This document shows positions 8,326-15,288 of a stretch of DNA of 45,825 nt, piece after piece. The stretch is from a virus. The stretch spans positions 1 through 45,825 of the IMG/VR virus record IMGVR_UViG_3300009502_000083. One strand, given 5' to 3'. Position numbers and translations under genes: made by a program. Under the pieces are notes generated by a model. That model searched no databases. It was not told the origin of the DNA and saw only the letters and a program-made list of their open reading frames with translations. The first letter of the stretch is position 1, and every line of letters begins with the position of its first letter.

Positions 8326-8354
8326 TTGGAAATACTCAAAAAATGTTGTATATT
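8326..8354 (+). promoter_or_regulatory. Putative promoter for glycosyltransferase gene
   Basis: TTG at 8326-8328, 20 nt, then TATATT at 8349-8354, preceded by AAATGTTG as in the copies at 715 and 9421. Its position rules out the longer reading frame that starts at 8310 and sets the gene start at 8379. Confidence 0.7.
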
Positions 8355-8378
8355 GGTATAACTAACCAGCTTACAATA

Positions 8379-9353
8379 ATGTCTAATAAAAATCATACTA
8401 AAAAGAAATTTAATATTCCCACCACCGACACTTCCACTCCTGCATCAATCTCAGATAACCAAAAAGAATCAGAGAGGAAAATATCTGACCTTCAAAAACG
8501 TCTTGTTGGAAAAAATCTTTTCGTTGCAACACCAATGTTTGGGGGAGTGTGTCAAGGAATGTTTGCAAAGTCTATAAATGAGCTTCTGATAATCGGAAAC
8601 AAATTGGGTGTTGAAATTCGAACATCTAATATTTATAATGAATCACTTATAAATCGTGCTAGAAACTATTTGCTCCAATCTTTTATAGATTCTGGCTCTA
8701 CTCACATTATGTGGATAGACGCGGACATTTCGTTCAATCCATATGACGTATTTACAATGCTTGCATATTGCGATGATAAAGATCCAGTGACTGGAAAGTC
8801 TATGGATATTGTTGGAGGACTTTATCCAAAGAAAGCTTTAGCTGCTGATAAAATGGTAGAAGCGGTAAAGGCTGGACTATGTGATGAAAATCCAGAAGAC
8901 ATTTTCAAATATTCTGGTGATCTTGTTGTAAACCCTGTGAATGGTGGTGGAAGTATAGATATCACGAAACCAATTCAGGTATCAGAACTTGGAACAGGAT
9001 TCATGTTGACAAGTAAAGAATCTATTATTAGAATTCAGAATAAGAATCCTCATTTGCAGTACACTCCAGATCATGTTAGAACAGCAGGTTTTGATGGTAG
9101 TAGGAAAATCTATAATCTATTTGAGATTAAGATTGACGAAGTGTCGAATCGTCTACTCAGTGAGGACTATGCATATCTTAAATTAGCAAGAGAAGCTGGT
9201 GAAAATATTTTTGTATTTCCTTGGATCAAACTTACACACATAGGAAATTGGCATTTCCAAGGTGATTTGCAATCGTTAGCAGTCCTTTATAATAAGATTG
9301 GAGATGACTTCCACATCAGTCTTAGTGGACCACTTGTTCGTAAGCATAAGTAA
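8379..9353 (+). CDS. GT-A type glycosyltransferase
   Basis: 324 residues from ATG 8379. This start is chosen because the frame upstream runs through a terminator and a promoter. The N-terminus (1-45) is polar and Thr/Ser-rich. The nucleotide-sugar domain shows FVATPMFGG, ESLINRARN, and the metal-binding DxD in MWIDADISF; later GGLYPKK, GTGFMLT, LSEDYAYLKLA and LTHIG fit the acceptor and catalytic parts of GT-A enzymes. It could glycosylate DNA, a virion protein or a host surface polymer; the sequence does not say which. It is monocistronic, between two hairpins. Confidence 0.75.
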   Translation: MSNKNHTKKKFNIPTTDTSTPASISDNQKESERKISDLQKRLVGKNLFVATPMFGGVCQGMFAKSINELLIIGNKLGVEIRTSNIYNESLINRARNYLLQSFIDSGSTHIMWIDADISFNPYDVFTMLAYCDDKDPVTGKSMDIVGGLYPKKALAADKMVEAVKAGLCDENPEDIFKYSGDLVVNPVNGGGSIDITKPIQVSELGTGFMLTSKESIIRIQNKNPHLQYTPDHVRTAGFDGSRKIYNLFEIKIDEVSNRLLSEDYAYLKLAREAGENIFVFPWIKLTHIGNWHFQGDLQSLAVLYNKIGDDFHISLSGPLVRKHK

Positions 9354-9363
9354 ATTATTACAG

Positions 9364-9390
9364 GCACTCCCACCACCAAAATGGGAGTGT
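9364..9390 (+). terminator. Hairpin, probable terminator
   Basis: An 8-bp perfect stem (CACTCCCA at 9365-9372 with TGGGAGTG at 9382-9389) has a 9-nt loop. It lies 11 nt after the glycosyltransferase stop. The following T-run is poor (TCATTAATAAT), so termination may be partial. Confidence 0.6.
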
Positions 9391-9420
9391 CATTAATAAT
9401 CAAATATCCTCATTTTCTTC

Positions 9421-9449
9421 TTGCATTTCTTAAAAACATGTTGTATATT
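9421..9449 (+). promoter_or_regulatory. Putative promoter for clamp / clamp-loader operon
   Basis: TTG at 9421-9423, 20 nt, TATATT at 9444-9449. The predicted start lies about 30 nt before the gp45 ATG. It would drive the co-oriented genes 9487-12034. Confidence 0.7.
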
Positions 9450-9486
9450 ATATCAACACTGAGAACATATAAACATAATCAAGATA

Positions 9487-10212
9487 ATGAAAATATCAAA
9501 GAGCACTCTTAACTTACTCCTTAGTCTCACTAAGATTAATCCTTCAATCTCTATTAAGAAGGGAAATATTCTATCGACTATCAACATTGGTGTAGTAGAT
9601 GGAAGAACTGTTCCCATCAAAACAGTTCTTATACGAGCAGAGGTTCCAGAGGAATTCCCTATCAATTTCTCAATTTACAATCTAAAGCAGTTTCTAGAAA
9701 TTGTAGACACTTTCGAGGGAGAGCCAGATTTCGATTTCAAAGACTCCTATGTAACAATTTCTGAGAAGAATAATAGCATTCGATATGGATATTGCAAACC
9801 TACTTTAGTCTTAATTTCTGAGTTAGATAATTTGGAGTTAGGAGAAGATAAGGAGAATTTCATGTTAGATTCAAAGACTATCATGAGGCTAAAAAAACTC
9901 TCAGGAGTTTTGAAGCATGATGATTTATTCATAAAAAATTCTTCGGATGGAAAGGGTATAGAGTTTATTCTCACTACGGTAACAGAAGGTTCTACAGGAG
10001 AAGATAGTACAAATGATTCTGTGCTTACAATAGAGAAGGAGACTTCTGCGGAGTTCAATGTGAAAATTTCTATGAAGAATCTTACTTATGTTATCACCAC
10101 AGATAAGGCCGTTTATAATGCAAGAATTGGTAATTATAAGGGCAAAGATATGTTGGTTCTCGAAAACCTTGGAGAGACAAAAATAACCTACTTTGTTGGA
10201 AGGAAGAAGTAA
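9487..10212 (+). CDS. Sliding clamp (gp45-like)
   Basis: 241 residues; T4 gp45 is 228. The clamp forms a trimeric ring that tethers DNA polymerase and, in T4-like phages, activates late transcription with gp55. The start MKISKSTLNLLLSLTKINP and the alternating beta segments (FSIYNLKQFLEIVDTF, FMLDSKTIMRLKKLSGVL, KISMKNLTYVITTDKAVYNARIG) match phage clamps. Position directly upstream of the clamp-loader genes supports the call. Confidence 0.88.
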   Translation: MKISKSTLNLLLSLTKINPSISIKKGNILSTINIGVVDGRTVPIKTVLIRAEVPEEFPINFSIYNLKQFLEIVDTFEGEPDFDFKDSYVTISEKNNSIRYGYCKPTLVLISELDNLELGEDKENFMLDSKTIMRLKKLSGVLKHDDLFIKNSSDGKGIEFILTTVTEGSTGEDSTNDSVLTIEKETSAEFNVKISMKNLTYVITTDKAVYNARIGNYKGKDMLVLENLGETKITYFVGRKK

Positions 10213-10214
10213 CA

Positions 10215-10430
10215 ATGATGCTCCTCACTGAATGCCCCTCTAATAATTGGTACACTGTTATCAGAGGGGATTGTTGTGGTTTAAATGAAGGTGATACTAT
10301 ATTTTTTGTAAATTCCCCAAAAAATGGTAAGTATCATATTATAAAGGACGAATACTCTATCGAAGATGTTGGCGTCTTTATAAACAAGGAAGACGCTGAA
10401 AAAATAATAATAACCCTATTAGTTTTATGA
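10215..10430 (+). CDS. Hypothetical protein between clamp and loader
   Basis: 71 residues. It starts 2 nt after the clamp stop with two adjacent ATG codons, either of which may be used. Contains WYTVIRGDCCGLNEGDTIFF, which looks like a small beta-barrel (SH3-like) segment, and a C-terminal helix EDAEKIIITLLVL. No family recognised. Position suggests a replication accessory, but nothing in the protein proves it. Confidence 0.6.
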   Translation: MMLLTECPSNNWYTVIRGDCCGLNEGDTIFFVNSPKNGKYHIIKDEYSIEDVGVFINKEDAEKIIITLLVL

Positions 10431-10455
10431 TATATGAAAACCAAAAATTATAAGA

Positions 10456-11397
10456 ATGAGTAATCAAGAAAATCAATACGTTTGGACAGAAAAGTATCGT
10501 CCTTCTAAAGTGCAAGACCTTGTACTTCCAGATTCCGTCAAGAAGAAGTTCAAGGGAATTCTAAAAAAAGGAGAGATGACTAATATGTTATTCTTTGGTG
10601 GATCAGGTGTTGGAAAAACCTCATCCGCTAAAGCTCTGTGTTCAGAATTAGGATTTGAATATATGTTCATTAGAGGGAAAGATTGTGGAATAGATACTGC
10701 AAGATTTCTTCTTCCAGAGTTTGCTTCAGGGATGTCCTTTGGTAGTAACAATAGGCGTGTGATTCTTGTGGACGAATGTGAGAAGATGACTGAGGATTTC
10801 GCTAAAGCTCTACAGTCATTTGTTGAGGAATTTGCAGATAATGTTGCTTTCATACTTACAACAAATTTCCCGAATAGGCTTTCACCTGCTATACGGTCAA
10901 GGTTCAATGATGTGTGTTTTGATATATCAGGAAGAGATGAGAAGAATAAAATGTTTGGAGATATTGTAGAAAATATTTCAAGTATTCTAGATAAGGAAAA
11001 AATAGTATACGATAGGAAAGTAATCTCAAAGTTTGTTTTGAATCATTTCCCTGATATGAGGAAGACGCTTTCAGAGCTTCAAATATATTCTCTCGAAGAA
11101 GGTGTTATTGATACTGGAATTCTTTCCATAAAGAATGATGAGTACGAAGGTTTAATGGGGAATTTAAAATCCAAGAACTTTCGTGAGATGCTTGAAACAG
11201 TAAAAGAGAATGATATAGAATTCATAAAGGTTTCAGAGTATCTCTTGACTCGATTGGATGCAATTGACAGTCGATCTGTAGCAGTTATTATCAAGCTTAT
11301 AAATGAGTACGACTACAAGAATTCCTTTGTACAACATAAACAAGTGAATCTAATTGCGTTTCTAACTGACATCATGGCTAATGTGACATTTTTATGA
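10456..11397 (+). CDS. Clamp loader ATPase large subunit (gp44-like)
   Basis: 313 residues (T4 gp44: 319). An AAA+ ATPase that opens and loads the sliding clamp at primer-template junctions. Motifs: WTEKYRPSKVQDLVLP (10-25), Walker A GGSGVGKT (48-55), Walker B LVDECE (104-109), sensor 1 FILTTNFPNRL (132-142) and the arginine finger SRF (148-150). The C-terminal collar region follows. It overlaps the small-subunit gene by ATGA, as in T4. Confidence 0.93.
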   Translation: MSNQENQYVWTEKYRPSKVQDLVLPDSVKKKFKGILKKGEMTNMLFFGGSGVGKTSSAKALCSELGFEYMFIRGKDCGIDTARFLLPEFASGMSFGSNNRRVILVDECEKMTEDFAKALQSFVEEFADNVAFILTTNFPNRLSPAIRSRFNDVCFDISGRDEKNKMFGDIVENISSILDKEKIVYDRKVISKFVLNHFPDMRKTLSELQIYSLEEGVIDTGILSIKNDEYEGLMGNLKSKNFREMLETVKENDIEFIKVSEYLLTRLDAIDSRSVAVIIKLINEYDYKNSFVQHKQVNLIAFLTDIMANVTFL

Positions 11398-11780
11398 ATA
11401 TCTTCGACATTATGAATGATATCTCAAATGGCAAAGAGGTGAAATTTTCTAGGGAAGAAATTGAAGAACATTACAATCAATTCTTCGTTATGGATTGTTT
11501 CTCTAAATTTGAAGATTCCATATTTATTACAAATGAAATAAATTCATTTAAGTCTTCTTTGAGTAAATATGACCATTATTTATATTTACACTCCACAATG
11601 AGAAAAAGAAGCAGACGTATATCTTGCCCTTCCAAAAAGATTGCTAAAGACGAAGGAAACCTCTTAATAATTATGAATGCTTATGATTATAGTAGAGAGA
11701 AAGCAAAGGTAGCTATGAGGATTTTAACCGAAGACCAAATCCAATCTCTAATACAAGATGTGGGAGGAGTATTAAAATGA
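11394..11780 (+). CDS. Clamp loader small subunit (gp62-like)
   Basis: 128 residues, shorter than T4 gp62 (187). Support comes from position, overlapping gp44 by four bases, and from the conserved layout 'QFFVMDCFSKF ... TNEINSF ... HYLYLHSTMRKRSRR ... YDYSREKAKVAMRILTEDQI', which parallels small loader subunits of marine T4-like phages ('VNR.LS', 'N.LP...YLL.SI.KKKRF', 'YGYS..KA...L..L'). It completes the pentameric loader. The next gene also overlaps it by ATGA. Confidence 0.75.
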   Translation: MNIFDIMNDISNGKEVKFSREEIEEHYNQFFVMDCFSKFEDSIFITNEINSFKSSLSKYDHYLYLHSTMRKRSRRISCPSKKIAKDEGNLLIIMNAYDYSREKAKVAMRILTEDQIQSLIQDVGGVLK

Positions 11781-12034
11781 TTACAATGAAAAATAACAAA
11801 CAGTGGATAGATATTCTAATAGCAATACATAAGACAGGTTCTATTCGAAGTGCCTCTGTAGAACTCGGTGTAACTTATAAGACCGCATGGAAAAGACTTA
11901 ATCGTCTTAAAAATCTTTATCCTGAATATGAGTTAGTGGCAACCTACAATGGTGGTAATCGAAGAGGTGGAACTTTTATAACAGAAGATGGTTATAGAAT
12001 ACTTCAAGAATTAAAATTAAGAATCTTTGAATAA
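11777..12034 (+). CDS. ModE/LysR-type winged-helix DNA-binding protein
   Basis: 85 residues, essentially a single winged helix-turn-helix. Residues 8-50 read ILIAIHKTGSIRSASVELGV then TYKTAWKRLNRL, the helix-turn-helix of ModE N-terminal domains. The wing follows with NGGNRRGGTFITEDGYRIL, also ModE-like. There is no effector domain, so it is probably a phage transcription regulator. It is the last gene of the clamp operon. Two ATGs (11777 and 11786) are possible starts; the first couples to gp62. Confidence 0.7.
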   Translation: MITMKNNKQWIDILIAIHKTGSIRSASVELGVTYKTAWKRLNRLKNLYPEYELVATYNGGNRRGGTFITEDGYRILQELKLRIFE

Positions 12035-12046
12035 TTGTAGTATATT
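12018..12046 (+). promoter_or_regulatory. Putative promoter for thyX
   Basis: TATATT at 12041-12046 lies 22 nt before the thyX ATG. The upstream element is weak (TTAAGA about 21 nt before), and the site overlaps the end of the wHTH gene. It is included because the TGTAGTATATTGATAA context resembles the better copies. Confidence 0.45.
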
Positions 12047-12067
12047 GATAATAATAAAAATAAATCT

Positions 12068-12988
12068 ATGAAACTTATAAAACCTTCATTTGAAATACTC
12101 GAATCACAAGGATGTCTTAAAGATATCGAACTTGCAGGACGCACCTGCTACCAATCTCAAGATAAAATATCAGAAGATAATTCATCTGCTATAACATTTG
12201 TTAAGAATCTTCTCAAGAGAAAACACTATGCTGTGATTGAGTTTGGAGAAAATGTAGTTCTAAAAATCAATGAACCGCTTTGGAGTTCTTTGATGGATGT
12301 TGCACATATGCCATTCTTTCAATCATTTCAACTTTCTTGTTATTCTTCTAATAAGATTCTTCTCTCCATGAATCCAAGAACCGCTATAGAATTTCTAGAA
12401 TTTATTGCAGAAAATGCAAACCTTTATCATTATGATAGTAATATAAAAAAACTTGCGGATACTATAATAAGTAGTTTTCCACTCACTCTTGTAGGTAGTT
12501 TTGTTTCAGTTTTTCCATATTCACTAACAAATCCAGAATTATATGAACACGCTACTCTAGATTTTGATATCGAAAAACTTGTTCATCATACAGTTACAGT
12601 TAGGATTTCATGTGACAGAGGAGTCTCACATGAAATCGTTCGACATCGTAAATGTTCCTTTGCACAGAAATCTACAAGATACTGTGACGAAAAAGGTGAG
12701 ATTGAGTTTATTGAACCTTGTTGGGATTATGTTGTAGACGGTTCTAATTTTATTTTACCTTTGACGTATGATGAAATTGATTACAAAGAATTACGTAAAA
12801 AAGGTTGGTCTCCTCAAGAAGCAAGAGCTATTCTTCCTAACGCTTTAGCGACCGAGATATACATAAAAGCTCCGATCACTGAATGGAAACATATTTTCAA
12901 ATTAAGATGTGCAAAAGATGCGCATCCGCAAATGCTAGAAATAATGTTGCCTTTAGAAGAAAATTTTAAGAAACGAGGTTTAATCTAA
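12068..12988 (+). CDS. thyX: Flavin-dependent thymidylate synthase ThyX
   Basis: 306 residues. ThyX makes dTMP from dUMP using methylene-tetrahydrofolate and FAD, supplying thymidine for an AT-rich phage genome. The diagnostic motif RHRxxSxxxxSxR is intact as RHRKCSFAQKSTR (192-204). Further matches are DRGVSHEIVRH before it and LPNALATEIYIK after it. The protein is longer than the usual 220-250 residues, with extra sequence near 100-135. Its 3' end overlaps the convergent nuclease gene by 23 nt. Confidence 0.93.
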   Translation: MKLIKPSFEILESQGCLKDIELAGRTCYQSQDKISEDNSSAITFVKNLLKRKHYAVIEFGENVVLKINEPLWSSLMDVAHMPFFQSFQLSCYSSNKILLSMNPRTAIEFLEFIAENANLYHYDSNIKKLADTIISSFPLTLVGSFVSVFPYSLTNPELYEHATLDFDIEKLVHHTVTVRISCDRGVSHEIVRHRKCSFAQKSTRYCDEKGEIEFIEPCWDYVVDGSNFILPLTYDEIDYKELRKKGWSPQEARAILPNALATEIYIKAPITEWKHIFKLRCAKDAHPQMLEIMLPLEENFKKRGLI

Positions 12989-13931
12989 TAAATTCTAATA
13001 TCATTTTTTCCTGAGATATATGTAATGTTTCACTATGACCTCCACCAAACATTATCTCAGGTTTGTGGTATAGAAATAGAGATTTTACCTTATCTTCTAA
13101 TTCCATAACATATTTAGAATCACCTGTCCATTCATATAAGGTTTCACGATTGTATGGCATACTCTTTTTGTGGGTATATCTTTTATCAACGGTTTTTGAA
13201 GTAATTCCAATCTTTAGAAACACTTCAGAATCGTTATAACATTTTAAAAGGTAAATTGTAGCGATATCATATTTTTCCTCGAATCTTATAGCATTTAATC
13301 TTCTTTGATTTTCTGATTTACATTTTGGACATCCGTTGCCTGATAAATGACTTGCTGGTCTTTGTTCAAACTCTCCATGTATAGGACAAATTATTATAAC
13401 TTTAATTTTGGATTGTTTATAATCAACTTTAGAATAATCGTATTTATCTCCATGAACCAAGATTGATCTCTGAACGAATTGTTCTGTTGATGACCTATAT
13501 TCATCAGCTTTGCATTTTGGACATCCGTTGCCTGATAAATGATTATTTGGAATTTGTTCAAACTCTCCATGTTCAGGACAAATGATTATTACTTTACTCA
13601 TACATTGTTTATAATCAACTTTAGAATAATCGTATTTCTTTTCTCCATGAACAAAAATAGCTTTCCGAATGAATTGTTCTATTGATGACCTATCTCCATC
13701 ATCTTTGCATTTTGGACAACCTTGCCCAGATAAATGAGAATTTGGAGTCTGTTCAAACTCTCCATGAATAGGACAAATGATTATTGCTTTAGTTTTGGAA
13801 TGTTTATAATCAACTTTAGAATAATCGTATTTCTTTTCTCCATGAACAAAAATAGCTTTCTGAATGAATTGTTCTGTTGTGGATTTTTTATTGGAACGAG
13901 GCTTATAAATAGAGGTACAGGTGTCTAACAT
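12966..13931 (-). CDS. Cassette copy 1: tandem zinc-ribbon repeats plus GIY-YIG-like nuclease
   Basis: 321 residues. Residues 15-205 hold three repeats of about 62 residues with the plan F..KA..VHG.KYDYS.V.Y...K.IIICP.HGEFEQ.P..HL.G.GCPKC, which I relate to the DUF723 type. Each likely binds zinc through its CP.HG and CPKC cysteines and histidine. Residues 210-321 contain ATIYLLKCYND..VFLKIGITSKTVDKRY, the start of a GIY-YIG (T5orf172-like) nuclease. The build suggests a free-standing homing-type endonuclease with a modular DNA-reading arm. It is minus-strand among plus-strand genes, overlaps thyX tail to tail, and sits behind an exact TATAAATA. Confidence 0.75.
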   Translation of the reverse strand: MLDTCTSIYKPRSNKKSTTEQFIQKAIFVHGEKKYDYSKVDYKHSKTKAIIICPIHGEFEQTPNSHLSGQGCPKCKDDGDRSSIEQFIRKAIFVHGEKKYDYSKVDYKQCMSKVIIICPEHGEFEQIPNNHLSGNGCPKCKADEYRSSTEQFVQRSILVHGDKYDYSKVDYKQSKIKVIIICPIHGEFEQRPASHLSGNGCPKCKSENQRRLNAIRFEEKYDIATIYLLKCYNDSEVFLKIGITSKTVDKRYTHKKSMPYNRETLYEWTGDSKYVMELEDKVKSLFLYHKPEIMFGGGHSETLHISQEKMILEFIRLNLVS

Positions 13932-13968
13932 TTTAGTTTAGTTTAATTATTATGGTTCATTAGATACA

Positions 13969-13999
13969 GCCTTCGGATGCTGGAAACATGGCGGAAGGC
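13969..13999. other. Cassette hairpin 1 (conserved 31-nt structure)
   Basis: The outer 6-bp stem is GCCTTC / GAAGGC, with an inner stem of 3 bp plus one mismatch and a 7-nt loop. On the plus strand the sides read 6-1-4-7-4-3-6 nt. It lies between the cassette ATG and its late promoter. On the plus strand it is followed by ATTTTTATA, so it could also terminate antisense transcripts. Confidence 0.7.
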
Positions 14000-14012
14000 A
14001 TTTTTATACTTA

Positions 14013-14020
14013 TATTTATA
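14013..14020 (-). promoter_or_regulatory. T4-type late promoter (TATAAATA) for cassette copy 1
   Basis: An exact TATAAATA on the minus strand, continued as TATAAATATAAG, 82 nt upstream of the nuclease ATG. This is the octamer bound by gp55-type sigma factors. Confidence 0.7.
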
Positions 14021-14037
14021 AAACTTTAATTCTCCTC

Positions 14038-14066
14038 TTGTATATTCAAAAATTTTATCGTATATT
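14038..14066 (+). promoter_or_regulatory. Putative promoter for exonuclease/polymerase genes
   Basis: TTG at 14038-14040, 20 nt, TATATT at 14061-14066. It is divergent from the minus-strand late promoter 18 nt away. The surrounding 71 nt (13997-14067) are identical to 43919-43989 upstream of cassette copy 4. Confidence 0.7.
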
Positions 14067-14089
14067 AGAGTAACATTAAAATTAAATAA

Positions 14090-15031
14090 ATGCCTAGACT
14101 TACAAATGAAGAACAAAAAAGAATTCTTAAATTATCTGAAAACGGATTCTCTTCGAGAGGAATTGCCGAAGAAATTTTTGGCAAAACACATAGAAAATCT
14201 ACTATCAATGATTTTCTGTACAAATCCAAATCCAAAGCAGAAATTGCTCCGAAAAAATTAGGAGCAAGAATTTTATTGGTGGATATCGAAACCAGTCCAA
14301 TTTTGGCTTATGTATGGGGCAGATGGAAACAGAATGTACATCAGGCACAAGTTGTTAATGAGAGCTTTATACTCACATACTCCTGTAAATGGTTAGGGGA
14401 AGAAGAAATTCTTTATGGCTACTTATCTCCATCCGAAGTTAAACTAGAAAATGATTTCAGGATAGTTAACGAATTGAGAGATATCATTAATTCCGCAGAT
14501 ATTTTAATTACTCATAACGGAATTCAGTTCGACTTCCCGATTATCAATACGAGATGTGTTTATCACAGAATTGCTCCGCCTTCCAATTATAGACCAATCG
14601 ATACATTGAGGATTGCTAGAAACAAATTTAGATTTAGTTCTAATAAGCTAAATGACATTTGTGAATATCTAGGACTTGGCATTAAAGAAGATAATGGTGG
14701 ATTTAGTACATGGGTAGGATATCTAAATGGAAAAACAGAAGCTATCCAAAAAATGGTTACTTACAATATAAAGGATGTTGAACTTCTAGAAAACCTTTAT
14801 CTTAGACTTAGACCTTTTGATAATTCACATCCTAACATTCAGATTTATCAAAAGGATATTAATAATATATCATGTCCTTGTTGTGGAAGTGAAGATATCC
14901 AAAAAACTGATAAATTATTCTACACGAATCTGTCGGCATTCGATGCTTACTTCTGTGTAGATTGTGGGAAGAGGTTTAGAGGAAGGAAGAATGTTATTAA
15001 AAAAAATGAAAATCTTATTATCGGAACTTAG
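14090..15031 (+). CDS. DnaQ-like 3'-5' exonuclease with HTH and zinc ribbon
   Basis: 313 residues. The N-terminal helix-turn-helix is LTNEEQKRILKLSENGFSSR...IAEEIFG (4-31). The ribonuclease-H-type exonuclease core has VDIETSP (64-70), ADILITHNGIQFDFP (136-150) and a third acidic site in YNIKDVELL (224-232). The C-terminal zinc ribbon has CPCC (261-264) and CVDCGKRF (288-295). It is separate from the proofreading domain inside the polymerase. The HTH and zinc ribbon suggest it is targeted to specific DNA or structures. The small acidic gene and polB follow on the same strand. Confidence 0.8.
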   Translation: MPRLTNEEQKRILKLSENGFSSRGIAEEIFGKTHRKSTINDFLYKSKSKAEIAPKKLGARILLVDIETSPILAYVWGRWKQNVHQAQVVNESFILTYSCKWLGEEEILYGYLSPSEVKLENDFRIVNELRDIINSADILITHNGIQFDFPIINTRCVYHRIAPPSNYRPIDTLRIARNKFRFSSNKLNDICEYLGLGIKEDNGGFSTWVGYLNGKTEAIQKMVTYNIKDVELLENLYLRLRPFDNSHPNIQIYQKDINNISCPCCGSEDIQKTDKLFYTNLSAFDAYFCVDCGKRFRGRKNVIKKNENLIIGT

Positions 15032-15045
15032 AGACATGAAGAAGT

Positions 15046-15279
15046 ATGAACGTAATAAAAAGATTATATATAAAATATCTCATCAAAAAGAATTTCACCA
15101 TAGAGTTTGTTAATACAGGTATTGTGGAAAATTTTGAAGTGAAATGGGATAAATTTAAACAATGTTTTTTTGTTGAATATGATTTAAAGCCTCCTCCTCG
15201 ACCGAGTGAGATTGTAAAAATGGTAGAAGCAGAAGAAGCAGAAGAAGTTGAAGCAGAAGAAGTTGAATCGGAAATATAA
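15046..15279 (+). CDS. Hypothetical protein with acidic repeat tail
   Basis: 77 residues. The first 50 are basic and beta-rich, possibly a small nucleic-acid-binding fold. The last 20 are an acidic low-complexity run built from AEEAEE/VEAEEVE, encoded by a GAAGAAG(T/C)-type repeat at 15226-15270 that is prone to slippage. It lies 9 nt before DNA polymerase. No family recognised. Confidence 0.55.
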   Translation: MNVIKRLYIKYLIKKNFTIEFVNTGIVENFEVKWDKFKQCFFVEYDLKPPPRPSEIVKMVEAEEAEEVEAEEVESEI

Positions 15280-15288
15280 TATTTAGAC

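Noticed and set aside
8310-8378. Longer N-terminus for the glycosyltransferase
   Set aside because: The extra frame runs through the terminator stem and the TTG/TATATT promoter, so it cannot be part of the mRNA coding region.
12966-13931. Repeats in the minus-strand cassettes as a CRISPR array
   Set aside because: The repeat unit is about 190 nt, in frame, and encodes zinc-ribbon modules; there are no short repeats with unique spacers.
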